From Hylemonella gracilis (GTDB lineage Bacteria > Pseudomonadota > Gammaproteobacteria > Burkholderiales > Burkholderiaceae_C): 64,000 bases of DNA. How positions within the stretch are numbered: position 1 is the first letter of the stretch; each line of letters starts with the position of its first letter. Location of the stretch: NCBI RefSeq assembly GCF_004328645.1, contig NZ_CP031395.1:2567501-2631500 (forward strand). Reading direction: 5' to 3'. Shown piece after piece: positions 1 through 9,130 of this stretch. The notes beneath the pieces are model-generated. The model was not told the DNA's origin and searched no databases. It saw only the letters and a list, made by a program, of their open reading frames with translations. Made by a program: the position numbers and the translations under genes.

Positions 1-230
1 AAATCGCCGGCCCGCAAGGCAGCCAAGCCAGCCCCAAGGTGGTGAAGGTCAACGCCCCCAAGCCTGCGACCAAATCCGCAGCTAGCAAATCCGCTGCAGC
101 GAAACCCACGGCCAAGAAGGCCCCGACCTCCAAATTGCCCGCTCAGAAAGCCGCAGCCAAAAAGGTGGTGGCCAAGAAGGCCCCCGCCAAGAAGGCAGCT
201 GCCAGCAAGAGCGCGGTCCGCAAGCGCTGA
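1..230 (+). CDS. rsfS: Ribosome silencing factor RsfS, C-terminal tail (5' partial)
   Basis: The frame that ends at 230 is open back to the first bases of the window, so this is the 3' end of a gene that starts outside. What is visible is a low-complexity Lys/Ala/Pro tail of about 75 residues with repeated AKKAP-type units and a strongly basic end (SAVRKR). RlmH follows 9 bases later. In Burkholderiales the gene before rlmH is usually rsfS, a protein that binds L14 on the 50S subunit and blocks subunit joining, and its copies in this order often carry such a histone H1-like tail. The identity is inferred from this context alone because the conserved domain is not in the window. A separate H1-like basic protein is the alternative. 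Confidence 0.6.
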   Translation, partial: IAGPQGSQASPKVVKVNAPKPATKSAASKSAAAKPTAKKAPTSKLPAQKAAAKKVVAKKAPAKKAAASKSAVRKR

Positions 231-239
231 GCCCGGGCC

Positions 240-707
240 ATGAGGCTGCTGATCGTCGCGGTCGGCCAGCGCGTGCCTGATTGGGCCCAGACCGCTTGGG
301 ACGATTACGCCAAGCGTTTTCCGTCTGAGCTCAAGGTGGAGCTCAAAGCCGTCAAGACCGAACCCCGCGGTTCGCGCACGGTGGAGCAGCTCATGGCGGC
401 CGAACGCAAGCGCATCGAAGAAGCGCTGCCCAAGGGCGCGCGCATGGTTGCGCTGGACGAGCGTGGCACGGCGCTGACCACTGTTGCGCTGGCCGGCAAA
501 CTCAGGGACTGGCAACTGCAGGGTGACGACGTTGCCCTGATCATCGGTGGCCCCGATGGCCTGGAACCGGCCTTCCGCCAGGCAGCCCATGAGCGCATCC
601 GCCTGTCCGATCTGACCTTGCCACACGCCATGGTCAGAGTGCTGCTGGTCGAGCAGCTCTACCGCGCCTGGTCAGTCAACGCTGGGCACCCTTACCACCG
701 CGAATGA
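240..707 (+). CDS. rlmH: 23S rRNA pseudouridine(1915)-N3-methyltransferase RlmH
   Basis: RlmH methylates pseudouridine 1915 in helix 69 of 23S rRNA, using S-adenosylmethionine, on assembled 70S ribosomes. The protein is 155 residues, the same length as the E. coli enzyme. It shows the SPOUT-family features: the N-terminal MRLLIVAVG strand, the SAM-binding loop IIGGPDG near residue 103, and the conserved C-terminal block [18 protein letters not shown] ending in GHPYHRE. The ATG at 240 lies 9 bases after the rsfS stop, so the two are probably cotranscribed. maf follows after 40 bases. Confidence 0.95.
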   Translation: MRLLIVAVGQRVPDWAQTAWDDYAKRFPSELKVELKAVKTEPRGSRTVEQLMAAERKRIEEALPKGARMVALDERGTALTTVALAGKLRDWQLQGDDVALIIGGPDGLEPAFRQAAHERIRLSDLTLPHAMVRVLLVEQLYRAWSVNAGHPYHRE

Positions 708-747
708 AAGGACCGGCATGCTTTGCGGCGTGCCGTGACCCCAACGC

Positions 748-1383
748 ATGGCTGATTTCATCTACCTCGCCTCCCAGAGCCCGCGCCGTCGCCAGTTGCT
801 GGAGCAACTGGGGGTGCGCCACGAACTTTTGCTGCCTGACGTCGACGAAGACGCCGAAGCGCTGGAAGTGGTGAAGCCGGGGGAGGCGCCCGCTGCTTAC
901 GTGCAGCGAGTGACGCAGCTCAAGCTGGACGCGGCCTTGGCACGCCTGCGGCGGCGTGGCCTGCCCGTCGCGCCCGTGCTGTGCTCGGACACCACGGTCG
1001 CCCTGGGGCGTCGCATCTACGGCAAGCCGGCCGACGAAGCCGATGCCCGGCGCATGCTGTGGGAGCTGGCCGGTGGTGTCGGAATCACGACGGCACAGGG
1101 GCGAGGCCGCACACACCGCGTGCTGACGGCGGTGGCCGTGGGGACTGCCCGCAAGCGGCAAGCCGCGCTCAGCGACTCCCGCGTGCGTTTCGCCGTCATG
1201 AGCCGTGCCCAGATCGCGGCGTACGTGGCCAGTGGCGAACCCATGGGCAAGGCCGGCGCCTACGCGGTGCAGGGCAGGGCAGCGGCCTACATCGAGCACC
1301 TCAGCGGCAGTTACTCTGGCATCATGGGCCTGCCGATGTTCGAGACCGTCGGCCTGTTGCGAGCCTTCAGGTTCACCCTCTGA
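748..1383 (+). CDS. maf: Maf family nucleotide pyrophosphatase (septum formation inhibitor-like)
   Basis: Maf proteins hydrolyse non-canonical or modified nucleoside triphosphates to monophosphates, a house-cleaning role. The 211-residue product starts with the family signature [12 protein letters not shown], has the substrate-binding SDTTV segment (usually ADTVV) near residue 78, and [13 protein letters not shown] near residue 92. It is slightly longer than the usual 190-205 residues because about 11 residues ([11 protein letters not shown]) sit between LAG and [11 protein letters not shown], where most relatives have a short LSGR-H turn. It lies between rlmH and rng, the usual Burkholderiales order. 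The C-terminal half has the [13 protein letters not shown] block followed by YSGIMGLP. Confidence 0.92.
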   Translation: MADFIYLASQSPRRRQLLEQLGVRHELLLPDVDEDAEALEVVKPGEAPAAYVQRVTQLKLDAALARLRRRGLPVAPVLCSDTTVALGRRIYGKPADEADARRMLWELAGGVGITTAQGRGRTHRVLTAVAVGTARKRQAALSDSRVRFAVMSRAQIAAYVASGEPMGKAGAYAVQGRAAAYIEHLSGSYSGIMGLPMFETVGLLRAFRFTL

Positions 1384-1404
1384 TTCATTTCCCCCTACGT
1401 CGTC

Positions 1405-2898
1405 ATGGAAGAAATCCTCATCAACTGGTCGCCCCAGGAAACGCGCGTGGCCGTGGTGGAAAACGCCGCGGTGCAGGAACTGCATGTCGAGCGCACGGTG
1501 GAACGGGGATTGGTTGGCAATATCTACCTGGGCAAGGTCTCGCGGGTCCTGCCCGGCATGCAATCCGCGTTCATCGACATCGGCCTGGAGCGAGCGGCTT
1601 TTCTGCATGTCGCCGATGTCTGGCATCCGCCCGCCGAGGGCGAGACGCTGAGTGCCGCGCGTGCGGCGCAGCGCGAAACCCCTGAGCCCATCGAAAAGCA
1701 GGTGTTCGAAGGACAGTCCTTGATGGTGCAGGTCATCAAGGACCCGATAGGTACCAAGGGTGCGCGACTGTCCACGCAGATCAGCATTGCTGGCCGGCTG
1801 CTGGTGTTCCTGCCGCAGGACGATCACATCGGTGTGTCGCAGAAGATTCCCCTGGCCGAACGTGACGCGCTGAGACAACGCCTGCAAAAGCTCGTGAGCG
1901 ACGCGGGTGGCGAGAAAAAAAGCGGCGGCTTCATCCTGCGCACCAATGCCGAAGAAGCAAGCGACGCCGAATTGGCCGAGGACATCGCGTATCTGCGCAA
2001 GACCTGGGTACGTATCAAGGAGGCCTCGCAACGCTTGCCGCCGAAGTCCCTGCTGCACCTGGATCTGAATCTGCTGCAACGCGTGCTGCGCGATCTGGTG
2101 GGCGAACGCACCGGCAGCATCAAAGTCGATTCGCGAGAGCAGTTCGAGGCATTGCGCGCCTTCGGCCAGGAGTTCATGCCCGGTGCCGCGACCAAGCTGG
2201 AGCTGTACAAGGGCGAACGCCCGATCTTCGATCTCTATGGCATCGACGAGGAAGTCGCGCGTGCACTTGGACGGCGTGTGGATCTCAAGAGCGGTGGTTA
2301 CCTCATCGTGGACCAGACCGAGGCCTTGACGACGATCGACGTGAACACCGGTGGTTTCGTCGGTGCCCGCAATTTCGATGACACCATCTTCAAGACCAAC
2401 CTGGAAGCCGCCGGTGCGATTGCGCGGCAACTGCGCTTGCGCAATCTGGGGGGCATCATCATTGCCGACTTCATCGACATGACGCGCGAGGACCACCGCG
2501 AGGCGGTGCTGGCGGAGTTCCGCAAGCAGCTTGCGCGTGACCGCGTCAAAACCATGCTGGGCGGTTTTTCGCAGCTCGGCCTGCTGGAGATGACGCGCAA
2601 GCGCACCCGTGAAAGCCTGGCCCACATGCTGTGCGAACCCTGCCCGCATTGCCAGGGCACCGGCCAGGTGAAAACGACCCGCAGCGTCGCTTACGAAATA
2701 TTGCGGGAAATCCTGCGCGAGGCACGGCAATTCAATCCCCGCGAGTTCCGTGTGCTCGCCGCACCGCAGGTGATTGAATTGCTGCTGGATGAAGAAAGCC
2801 AGCACTTGGCTGGCTTGAGTGACTTCATCGGCAAGCCGATCTCGCTTCAGAGCGAGGCATCGATGTGGCAGGGGCAATATGACATTGTGCTGCTGTGA
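1405..2898 (+). CDS. rng: Ribonuclease G
   Basis: RNase G is the short RNase E paralogue that matures the 5' end of 16S rRNA and degrades some mRNAs. The 497-residue product begins MEEILINWSPQETRVAVVE and has an S1-type RNA-binding segment around residues 37-120 (GNIYLGKVSRVLPGMQSAF). The two catalytic aspartates are in IDVNTGGFVG (about D312) and IIADFIDM (about D355). Cysteines 410, 413 and 416 in CEPCPHC form the zinc-link region. Length matches the family (E. coli 489). It starts 21 bases after maf and is probably the last gene of the rsfS-rlmH-maf-rng unit, because msbA beyond it is convergent. Confidence 0.95.
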   Translation: MEEILINWSPQETRVAVVENAAVQELHVERTVERGLVGNIYLGKVSRVLPGMQSAFIDIGLERAAFLHVADVWHPPAEGETLSAARAAQRETPEPIEKQVFEGQSLMVQVIKDPIGTKGARLSTQISIAGRLLVFLPQDDHIGVSQKIPLAERDALRQRLQKLVSDAGGEKKSGGFILRTNAEEASDAELAEDIAYLRKTWVRIKEASQRLPPKSLLHLDLNLLQRVLRDLVGERTGSIKVDSREQFEALRAFGQEFMPGAATKLELYKGERPIFDLYGIDEEVARALGRRVDLKSGGYLIVDQTEALTTIDVNTGGFVGARNFDDTIFKTNLEAAGAIARQLRLRNLGGIIIADFIDMTREDHREAVLAEFRKQLARDRVKTMLGGFSQLGLLEMTRKRTRESLAHMLCEPCPHCQGTGQVKTTRSVAYEILREILREARQFNPREFRVLAAPQVIELLLDEESQHLAGLSDFIGKPISLQSEASMWQGQYDIVLL

Positions 2899-3002
2899 TT
2901 TCTGCCGAATCGACAGGTGTTATTAAGTCAACCTGCCACGCCCGCTTTCCTGACTGACAAGGTCACGGTGACTTGTCGCGTCTGACGGCGCATTTCCTGC
3001 CG

Positions 3003-4814
3003 CTAGGACTGCTGCTCGGGACCAGGCGTGTCATGCAGGCCGAGTCGGTAGAGCCGGGCATACAAGCCGTTGCGAGCCAGCAATTCCGTGTGTGTGCCGG
3101 TTTCGGCAATGCGGCCATTGTCCATTGCAATGATGCGGTCCGCATGCTGTACCGTGGACAGGCGGTGTGCGATCACGATCGTGGTGCGCTGTGCCATCAG
3201 GCGCACCAGCGCTTCTTGCACCGCGCGCTCGGATTCCGTGTCCAGTGCCGAAGTCGCTTCATCCAGGATCAAGATGGGCGCGTCCTTATAGAGCGCTCTG
3301 GCAATCGCCAAACGCTGACGCTGCCCGCCGGAGAATTGGGTCGCGTTATGGCCGACCTGCGTATGTATTCCCTGAGGCAGGGTCTCGACCAGTTCACCCA
3401 GATTGGCCGCCTGCAAGCTGCGCAGCACGCGCGCCTCATCGGCATGCCGATCGCCGAACGCGACGTTGGCCGAGACACTGTCATTGATCAGGACAACATG
3501 TTGACTCACGAAGGCGTACTGGGCGCGCAGGGCTTGCAGATTCCATTCGGGCAGTGGGGTGCCATCCAACAGAATGCGCCCCTGGTTGGTTTCGATGAAG
3601 CGGGGCAGGAGGTTGACCAACGTGGTCTTGCCGGAGCCGGAAGCACCTACCAACGCTACGGTTTCCCCGGGCGCGATGGAGAGATCGAGGCTGTCGACCG
3701 CCGGACGTTGTGCGTCGGGGTAGGTGACGCTGACTTGCTCGAAACGGATCTCCCCCCGCGCCCGATGCTCCGGCGATGGTGGGCGATGCTCGCCCCCCGC
3801 TTCCAGCGGGGTCTCGTCGACTAGACGAATGGCCCGCTCCAGGGCGGCGAGCCCGTTCGTGAGTGAATTGGCCACGCCCGAGAGATGCTTCATTGGCGTG
3901 AGCAGCATCAGCATGGCGGTGATGAAGGAGACGAAACTGCCTATCGTGGCTTCGCCACGCACGCTTTGCATCAGCGCGATGCTGATGACCAGCGACAGCG
4001 CGATGGCCGCCAGCATCTGGGTCAATGGCGTCATGGCCGAGGATGCGACACGCGATTTGAATTGCAGTCGCAGCAGGGCGCGCCCCAGTTTTTCAAAACG
4101 CTGTTGCTGGCTCGCCTGTGCGCCGTGCAGTCGCACATCACGGTGCGCCAGCACGTTTTCCTCCACCACGTAAGCGAGCGCTTCCGTGGCACCAAGACTG
4201 GCGCGGGTGAGCTTGTACAGTCTTTTCGACACCGTGCGCACAACCCAGGCGATGGCGGGAAAGAGCAGGCCGACGATGAGCGTCAGTTGCCAGTTCACGT
4301 AAAGCAGGTAACTCAGCAACGCCACGATGGTGAGGACATCACGCGACGCGCTCATCAAGGTGGGGATCAGCTGACGTGTGCCGGATGTGATTTCATAGAC
4401 GATCGTGTTGGTCAGGGCGCTGGCCGATCGGTCGTTGAACAGCGTCAGACGCGCATCGAGCATGTGCTTGAACAGATCACTGCGCAGATGAAACACGCCA
4501 TTGCTGGTGATTTTGACCAAGGTCAGGTCAGCGATGTACCCCGCCAAGCCGCGCAAGCCGAACAACAGAATCAGCGCCAGCGGCACCAGCCAGGGATTGA
4601 AGGCGTCCGTCGCGAATCCATGATCCAGCAGCGCCTTCATCAGCGCGGGCAAGACGGGTTCACAAGCCGCGACCAACAGAGTGCACAGGATGAGGACCAG
4701 CCACGAGACTTTGTCGTGACTGAAATAGGGCCACACCCTGCGCAGACGGGCAAAGACGCTGGGCGCGTGAGCGGAAGTCGATGGGGAGGCGTTCATGCGA
4801 TGTTGCGCTGACAT
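3003..4814 (-). CDS. msbA: Lipid A export ATP-binding/permease protein MsbA
   Basis: MsbA is the homodimeric half-transporter ABC flippase that moves lipid A-core across the inner membrane. The 603-residue product has a six-helix membrane domain (about residues 35-320) and an ABC domain with Walker A GASGSGKTT (about 388), Q-loop FVSQHVVLIND, signature FSGGQRQRLAIARAL (F replaces the usual L), Walker B ILILDEATSALD (about 513) and switch HRLS. E. coli MsbA is 582 residues. An alternative ATG at 4796 (MNASPS) is possible; neither start has a clear Shine-Dalgarno. It is convergent with rng and divergent from tolB. Related lipid exporters or MsbA-like multidrug half-transporters are less likely. 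Confidence 0.85.
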   Translation of the reverse strand: MSAQHRMNASPSTSAHAPSVFARLRRVWPYFSHDKVSWLVLILCTLLVAACEPVLPALMKALLDHGFATDAFNPWLVPLALILLFGLRGLAGYIADLTLVKITSNGVFHLRSDLFKHMLDARLTLFNDRSASALTNTIVYEITSGTRQLIPTLMSASRDVLTIVALLSYLLYVNWQLTLIVGLLFPAIAWVVRTVSKRLYKLTRASLGATEALAYVVEENVLAHRDVRLHGAQASQQQRFEKLGRALLRLQFKSRVASSAMTPLTQMLAAIALSLVISIALMQSVRGEATIGSFVSFITAMLMLLTPMKHLSGVANSLTNGLAALERAIRLVDETPLEAGGEHRPPSPEHRARGEIRFEQVSVTYPDAQRPAVDSLDLSIAPGETVALVGASGSGKTTLVNLLPRFIETNQGRILLDGTPLPEWNLQALRAQYAFVSQHVVLINDSVSANVAFGDRHADEARVLRSLQAANLGELVETLPQGIHTQVGHNATQFSGGQRQRLAIARALYKDAPILILDEATSALDTESERAVQEALVRLMAQRTTIVIAHRLSTVQHADRIIAMDNGRIAETGTHTELLARNGLYARLYRLGLHDTPGPEQQS

Positions 4815-5122
4815 CAGGCACCAGCAGGACTGGACTGCTGTGCGTAGGCTGAGCGGTTATAAACAGCTTAGTCTACCTGAAGGGTATGGGGATGATGGTT
4901 GGGGCTGTATGATTCCCGGCAAGTCAGGGGGCTGACTAGTGCCTGGTTCATCACAGCCGTTTGAAAGCCCGGGTCAGCATGAAAAGCCTGCGCATGCTGT
5001 CCCTCGGATGGGTTGACTTCAGCGTGGGCCAGTCGAACTGTCCATGCGCCCACCTGCTGTTCTACAAACGCAAGATGCCTGTTTCCAACTTTCTGACCCT
5101 TTGGGTGTGCTGAGCTATACGC
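4815..5122. other. Divergent msbA/tolB intergenic region
   Basis: This 308-base gap must hold the promoters of msbA (minus) and tolB (plus). I see no confident -35/-10 pair. A 44-codon reading frame runs from the ATG at 4979 to the stop at 5113, just before tolB, but it has no Shine-Dalgarno and no recognisable family, so I do not call it a gene. No tolA, tolQ or tolR remnant is visible. Confidence 0.5.
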
Positions 5123-6487
5123 ATGTTGCATCGTATGCATGGATTCCGCCGGCTGATTGAAGTCGGGCTTTCTATTTGGTTGCTTGGGTTTGCTTTGCTT
5201 GCGCCAGCGCAAGCACAGTTCCGCGTCGAAGTTGCCGGCGTGGGTCTGACGCAGGTGCCGTTCTCGATCGCGCCCTTCCGTGGCGAGACTGGCGTTCCGC
5301 AGAAGATCAGCGCCATCGTGCTTGCCGACCTGGAGCGCAGCGGGCAGTTCCGCAACGTGGCCCTCAAGGTGGATGCATTGGACGAAAGCGCCCGCCCTGA
5401 TCTGGGGGCGTGGCGCCAGGCTGGTTCGGATGCCCTGATCGCGGGCAGCGTGACGCGCATCGCCGATGGCCGTTATGACGTGCGCTTCCGCCTGTGGGAC
5501 GTGGTCGCGGGCAAGGACCTTGGAGGGCAGAGCTTTCTGGTCACCGCGGCCGATCTGCGCTTGTCGGCGCATCGCGTGGCCGACTACGTCTATGAGCAGC
5601 TCACGGGAGAGAAGGGCGTGTTCTCGACCCGCATAGCCTACGTGACCAAGACGGATCAGCGGCACAGCCTCTGGGTGGCGGATGCCGATGGTGAAGCGGC
5701 GCAACCCGCTCTGTCCAGCCCCGAACCCATCATCTCCCCGACCTGGTCGCCTGATGGCCGGCAACTGGCCTATGTGTCCTTTGAATCGCGCCGTCCCGTG
5801 GTCTACATCCACGAGGTTTCCACGGGGCGTCGACGTCTGGTGGCGAGCTTCCGTGGGTCCAACAGCGCGCCTGCCTGGTCGCCCGACGGCCGCTTTTTGG
5901 CAGTGACCTTGAGTCGTGACGGTGGATCGCAGCTCTACACCCTGGATTTGAATAACCTCGCGGCAGAGCCTGTGCGACTCACGCGCTCCAACGGCATCGA
6001 TACGGAGCCGACCTATTCCGCCGATGGACGTTTTATCTACTTCGTGAGCGACCGTGGTGGCAGTCCACAGATCTATCGTTTGCCTGCGAAGGGCGGCAAC
6101 CCGGAGCGCGTGACTTTCACCGGGACGTACAACATTTCCCCCGCGCTGAGCGCTGATGGGCGTTGGCTGGCTTATATCTCTCGCATCAATGGCGAGTTCA
6201 AGCTGCAGGTGATGGAGCTCGCCAGCGGCGCCGTGACTTCGCTGACTTCAACGGTGTCCGACGAGAATCCAAGCTTCGCGCCGAATAGTCGCTTGCTGTT
6301 GTATGCAACCAAGCAGAATGATCGAGAAGCTTTGATGACCACGACCTTGGATGGTGCGATCAAGGCCCGTCTGAGCGGGCAAGGTGGTGATATCCGCGAG
6401 CCGGACTGGGGGCCCTTCGTTGGCGGCATCGGTGGTGGTGCAGCCTCGGCGAGTTCGGCGGAGGTTCAAGGTAGCGTTCAGCGCTGA
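5123..6487 (+). CDS. tolB: Tol-Pal system periplasmic beta-propeller protein TolB
   Basis: TolB is the periplasmic partner of Pal in the Tol-Pal machine that keeps the outer membrane attached and invaginating at division. The 454-residue product has a signal peptide (hydrophobic stretch ending APAQAQ), the N-terminal alpha/beta domain (residues about 30-165), then a six-bladed propeller with repeated WSPDGR/SADGR motifs (SPTWSPDGRQLAY, APAWSPDGRFLAV, EPTYSADGRFIYF, SPALSADGRWLAY). A second in-frame ATG at 5135 gives a more typical signal peptide start. pal and cpoB follow on the same strand, but tolQ, tolR and tolA are not upstream. Confidence 0.95.
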   Translation: MLHRMHGFRRLIEVGLSIWLLGFALLAPAQAQFRVEVAGVGLTQVPFSIAPFRGETGVPQKISAIVLADLERSGQFRNVALKVDALDESARPDLGAWRQAGSDALIAGSVTRIADGRYDVRFRLWDVVAGKDLGGQSFLVTAADLRLSAHRVADYVYEQLTGEKGVFSTRIAYVTKTDQRHSLWVADADGEAAQPALSSPEPIISPTWSPDGRQLAYVSFESRRPVVYIHEVSTGRRRLVASFRGSNSAPAWSPDGRFLAVTLSRDGGSQLYTLDLNNLAAEPVRLTRSNGIDTEPTYSADGRFIYFVSDRGGSPQIYRLPAKGGNPERVTFTGTYNISPALSADGRWLAYISRINGEFKLQVMELASGAVTSLTSTVSDENPSFAPNSRLLLYATKQNDREALMTTTLDGAIKARLSGQGGDIREPDWGPFVGGIGGGAASASSAEVQGSVQR

Positions 6488-6670
6488 ACTGACCACTCCG
6501 TGGAAGGCTGCCATTGCCTTTCTGTGGTCATCCTTCCTGTTTTTCGTCTTTCCCTCAGCAACAGCCCAGATCGTCGGTATCCGGGCCTGTGTGGATTTCA
6601 TACTTCTTAACATTTGTATTGACCCGTTTCGGGTAAAGTTCTTTCACTTTTTTGCAGCAAGGAGCCCATC

Positions 6671-7231
6671 ATGATCAAACTCAAGTTCCTGGGAATTGCT
6701 CTGTTTTCCCTGATTTTGGCGGCTTGTTCGTCGGTCAGTCTGGATCCGCAGGCGGGTGGGGATGCAGCGACAGGCAGCCCAAGCAATGCGCCGGTTGCTG
6801 ATGGTGGTGCGGTGGGTTCCGTGGCTCAGATCAGCACCGCACCGGAAGCCGTGACGCAGACCAGTAGTGCAACGGGCACGTCCCTGCAGGCGGCCGCCAT
6901 GGCCGCCGGACGGTTGGTCTATTTCGACTACGACAGTTACGTGATCAAGCCTGAATTCCAGAAGTTGATCGAGGCCCAGGCACGCTATCTCGCGAGCGAC
7001 ACGGCTCTGAAGGTCGTTATTGAGGGACACACCGATGAACGCGGTGGCCGTGAGTACAACTTGGCGCTGGGGCAGCGCCGTGCCGAAGCAGTGCGCCGCG
7101 CCCTGGGCTTGCTCGGCGTGTCTGACGCGCAAGTGGAAGCCGTGAGCTTTGGCGAGGAAAAGCCGGTTGCAGAAGGCAGCAATGAGTCGGCTTGGTCCCA
7201 GAACCGTCGTGCCGAGATCAGCTACCGCTAA
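6671..7231 (+). CDS. pal: Peptidoglycan-associated lipoprotein Pal
   Basis: Pal is an outer-membrane lipoprotein that binds peptidoglycan and TolB. The 186-residue product has a lipoprotein signal peptide with lipobox LILAAC (acylated Cys at about residue 17), a Ser/Gly/Ala-rich linker, and an OmpA-like peptidoglycan-binding domain from about residue 77: YFDYDSYVIKPEF, then VVIEGHTDERGGREYN, then LALGQRRAEAVRRAL, ending SQNRRAEISYR. A good Shine-Dalgarno AAGGAG lies at 6659-6664, 6 bases before the ATG. The 183-base gap after tolB is AT-richer than its surroundings and may contain a separate pal promoter. Confidence 0.96.
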   Translation: MIKLKFLGIALFSLILAACSSVSLDPQAGGDAATGSPSNAPVADGGAVGSVAQISTAPEAVTQTSSATGTSLQAAAMAAGRLVYFDYDSYVIKPEFQKLIEAQARYLASDTALKVVIEGHTDERGGREYNLALGQRRAEAVRRALGLLGVSDAQVEAVSFGEEKPVAEGSNESAWSQNRRAEISYR

Positions 7232-7289
7232 GCCAATCGGGCCAGCCGTTCGTTCGACATAGAGTGACAAGTCGGGGTTCACGGAGTTC

Positions 7290-8156
7290 ATGAGGCCTTC
7301 TCGTCCTTTCAAATCTCGCCTTGCCGTGCTTAAGGCGGTGGGTGTTGTTTGCCTGAGTCTCGTCTGGGGACTGAGCACACCCGCGTTTGCTGCCATCTTC
7401 GGAGATGACGAAGCACGTGCGGCGATTCTGGAACTTCGTCAGCGTGTCGACGTCATGCGGCTGGATTACGAGCAGCGTGCGAATGTCCAGCAGGAGCAAC
7501 TTCGGCGCTTGAGCGAGGAGAACATCCAGTTGCGCCGCAGCCTGATCGATTTGCAGACGCAGATTGACAATCTGCGGACCGACAACGCCCGCCTCATTGG
7601 ACGGGACGAAGTCTCGGCGCGTGCTCTGGTGGATGCCCAGCGGCAGTACAAGGACGCCCTGGGCGCGCTGGAGGAGCGTGTGCGCGCGCTGGAGCCGGAA
7701 CGGGTGAGCGTGGACGGACGCGAATTCCTGGTTGAACGCGCCGAGAAGCGTGATTTCGAAACGGGACTGGGGCTGTTTCGCAAGGGGGATTTTTCTGGTG
7801 CCCAGAATGCCTTCGCAGAATTCATCAAGCGTTACCCATTGAGCGGGTATGCACCGTCGGCCTTCTTCTGGTTGGGCAATTCGCAATATGCGACCCAGAA
7901 CTATAAGGAAGCCATGGAGAACTTCCGTCTCTTGCTCAACCAATCGCCGGACCATGCGCGCGCGCCCGAGGCCGTACTGGCGATTGCAAATTGCCAGGTC
8001 GAGTTGAAAGACACGAAGGGTGCTCGCAAGACCTTGGAGGACTTGATCAAGGCCTATCCCAAATCCGATGCGGCCGTGACGGCGAAGCAGAGGCTGCCTC
8101 GCTTGAAAGACACCACGCCCGCAGTCTCGTCCAGTCAAGGCGGCAACAAGAAATAA
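7290..8156 (+). CDS. cpoB: Cell division coordinator CpoB (YbgF)
   Basis: CpoB is the periplasmic protein that links Tol-Pal to PBP1B activity during septation. The 288-residue product has a signal peptide ending TPAFAA, a coiled-coil trimerisation region (residues about 40-140, rich in Glu/Leu/Arg/Gln heptads) and C-terminal TPR repeats (FETGLGLFRKGDFSGAQNAF, then YAPSAFFWLGNSQYATQNY and two more). It ends with a short Ser/Lys tail. It lies 58 bases after pal, completing the tolB-pal-cpoB order known from proteobacteria. Confidence 0.94.
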   Translation: MRPSRPFKSRLAVLKAVGVVCLSLVWGLSTPAFAAIFGDDEARAAILELRQRVDVMRLDYEQRANVQQEQLRRLSEENIQLRRSLIDLQTQIDNLRTDNARLIGRDEVSARALVDAQRQYKDALGALEERVRALEPERVSVDGREFLVERAEKRDFETGLGLFRKGDFSGAQNAFAEFIKRYPLSGYAPSAFFWLGNSQYATQNYKEAMENFRLLLNQSPDHARAPEAVLAIANCQVELKDTKGARKTLEDLIKAYPKSDAAVTAKQRLPRLKDTTPAVSSSQGGNKK

Positions 8157-8266
8157 CTGGACGGCAAACCCGAGTTTCGCGCGCGGCCTTGCTGGTAGTT
8201 CAGCCTACGTCGCAGACAGTCCGCCGTTGCTGGCTGGAACCGGTTTGGTCAGGATGTGTGAGGGGC

Positions 8267-9117
8267 ATGGGCATGAACAGCGAGACGATGCAAGCAGCAC
8301 AGCCGGATCTTCCTGACTTGGACCGTCGGTTCGGTGGCTTGGCCCGCCTGTATGGTCAAACCGGCGCGGCGCGCATCAGGGGGCGCACGTGGTTGTGGTG
8401 GGGGTGGGCGGCGTGGGCTCCTGGGCAGTCGAGGGCTTGGCGCGCAGTGGCGTTGGACGTCTGACGCTCATTGACCTGGATCATGTCGCCGAATCCAACA
8501 TCAACCGTCAAGTTCATGCGCTGGGAAGTACCTTGGGCCAAGCCAAAGTACAGGCCATGCGTGAGCGCATCACGCAAATCAACCCTGAATGCGTGGTGCA
8601 GTGCGTCGAAGACTTCGTCGGACCAGAGAATTGGCCAGCGTTGATGGGTGCGCTGCCTGTGGACGCGGTGATCGACGCGTGTGACCAAGTCTCTGCCAAG
8701 ACGGCGATGGCAGCCTGGGCACGTGCAAGCGCGACGCCCCAGTGCTTGATCAGCGTGGGTGCTGCGGGCGGCAAGACGCAGGCGCACCTGGTGGCTGTGG
8801 ATGATCTGGCTGTCGTGACCCATGATCCTCTGTTGGCTCAGCTGCGTTACCGCTTGCGCAAGCACCACGGTGCGCCGCGCTACCCCGAGAAGGTGGGCGG
8901 CAATGCCAAGGCGCCTCGAAAAATGGACGTGGCCTGCGTGTACAGCAAGGAAGCGGTTCACGGTCCTCGTCAGGATGACGAAGCCTGCGCGGTTGCCGGT
9001 GATGGGAGCCTCAACTGCAGTGGTTATGGTTCACTCGTTTCCGTGACTGCGACCTTCGGCCTTTGTGCCGCCGGCTGGGCGCTGAACAAGATTGCGGCGA
9101 ATGCGGCAAAAGGGTGA
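8267..9117 (+). pseudogene. tcdA: tRNA threonylcarbamoyladenosine dehydratase TcdA, apparent frameshift
   Basis: TcdA (CsdL) is an E1-like ATP-dependent enzyme that cyclises t6A37 to ct6A in ANN-decoding tRNAs. The N-terminal part from ATG 8267 reads MGMNSETM and then DRRFGGLARLYGQTGAARIRG, the expected family start. The conserved continuation (A)HVVVVGVGGVGSWAVEGLA with the nucleotide-binding GxGGxGS loop is in another frame. Restoring one G to the run of five at 8379-8383 joins them perfectly. Downstream the family blocks NINRQVHALGSTLGQAK, DACDQVSAK and DGSLNCSGYGS are intact. A shorter product from GTG 8389 would lack the first 40 residues and part of the fold. Either a sequencing error or a genuine inactivating deletion explains this. 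Confidence 0.85.
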
Positions 9118-9130
9118 GGCCTCTGATGAG

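Noticed and set aside
676..2877. Long minus-strand open frame (733 codons) opposite maf and rng
   Set aside because: It lies fully antisense to two well-recognised genes, has no recognisable family, and such frames are expected opposite GC-rich genes with strong codon bias.
4979..5113. 44-codon frame just upstream of tolB
   Set aside because: No Shine-Dalgarno, no signal or membrane segment and no similarity that I recognise; it is better read as leader sequence.
8389..9117. tcdA as an intact gene starting at GTG 8389
   Set aside because: This would remove the conserved N-terminal block present in the neighbouring frame, and no ribosome binding site precedes it; a frameshift is the simpler reading.
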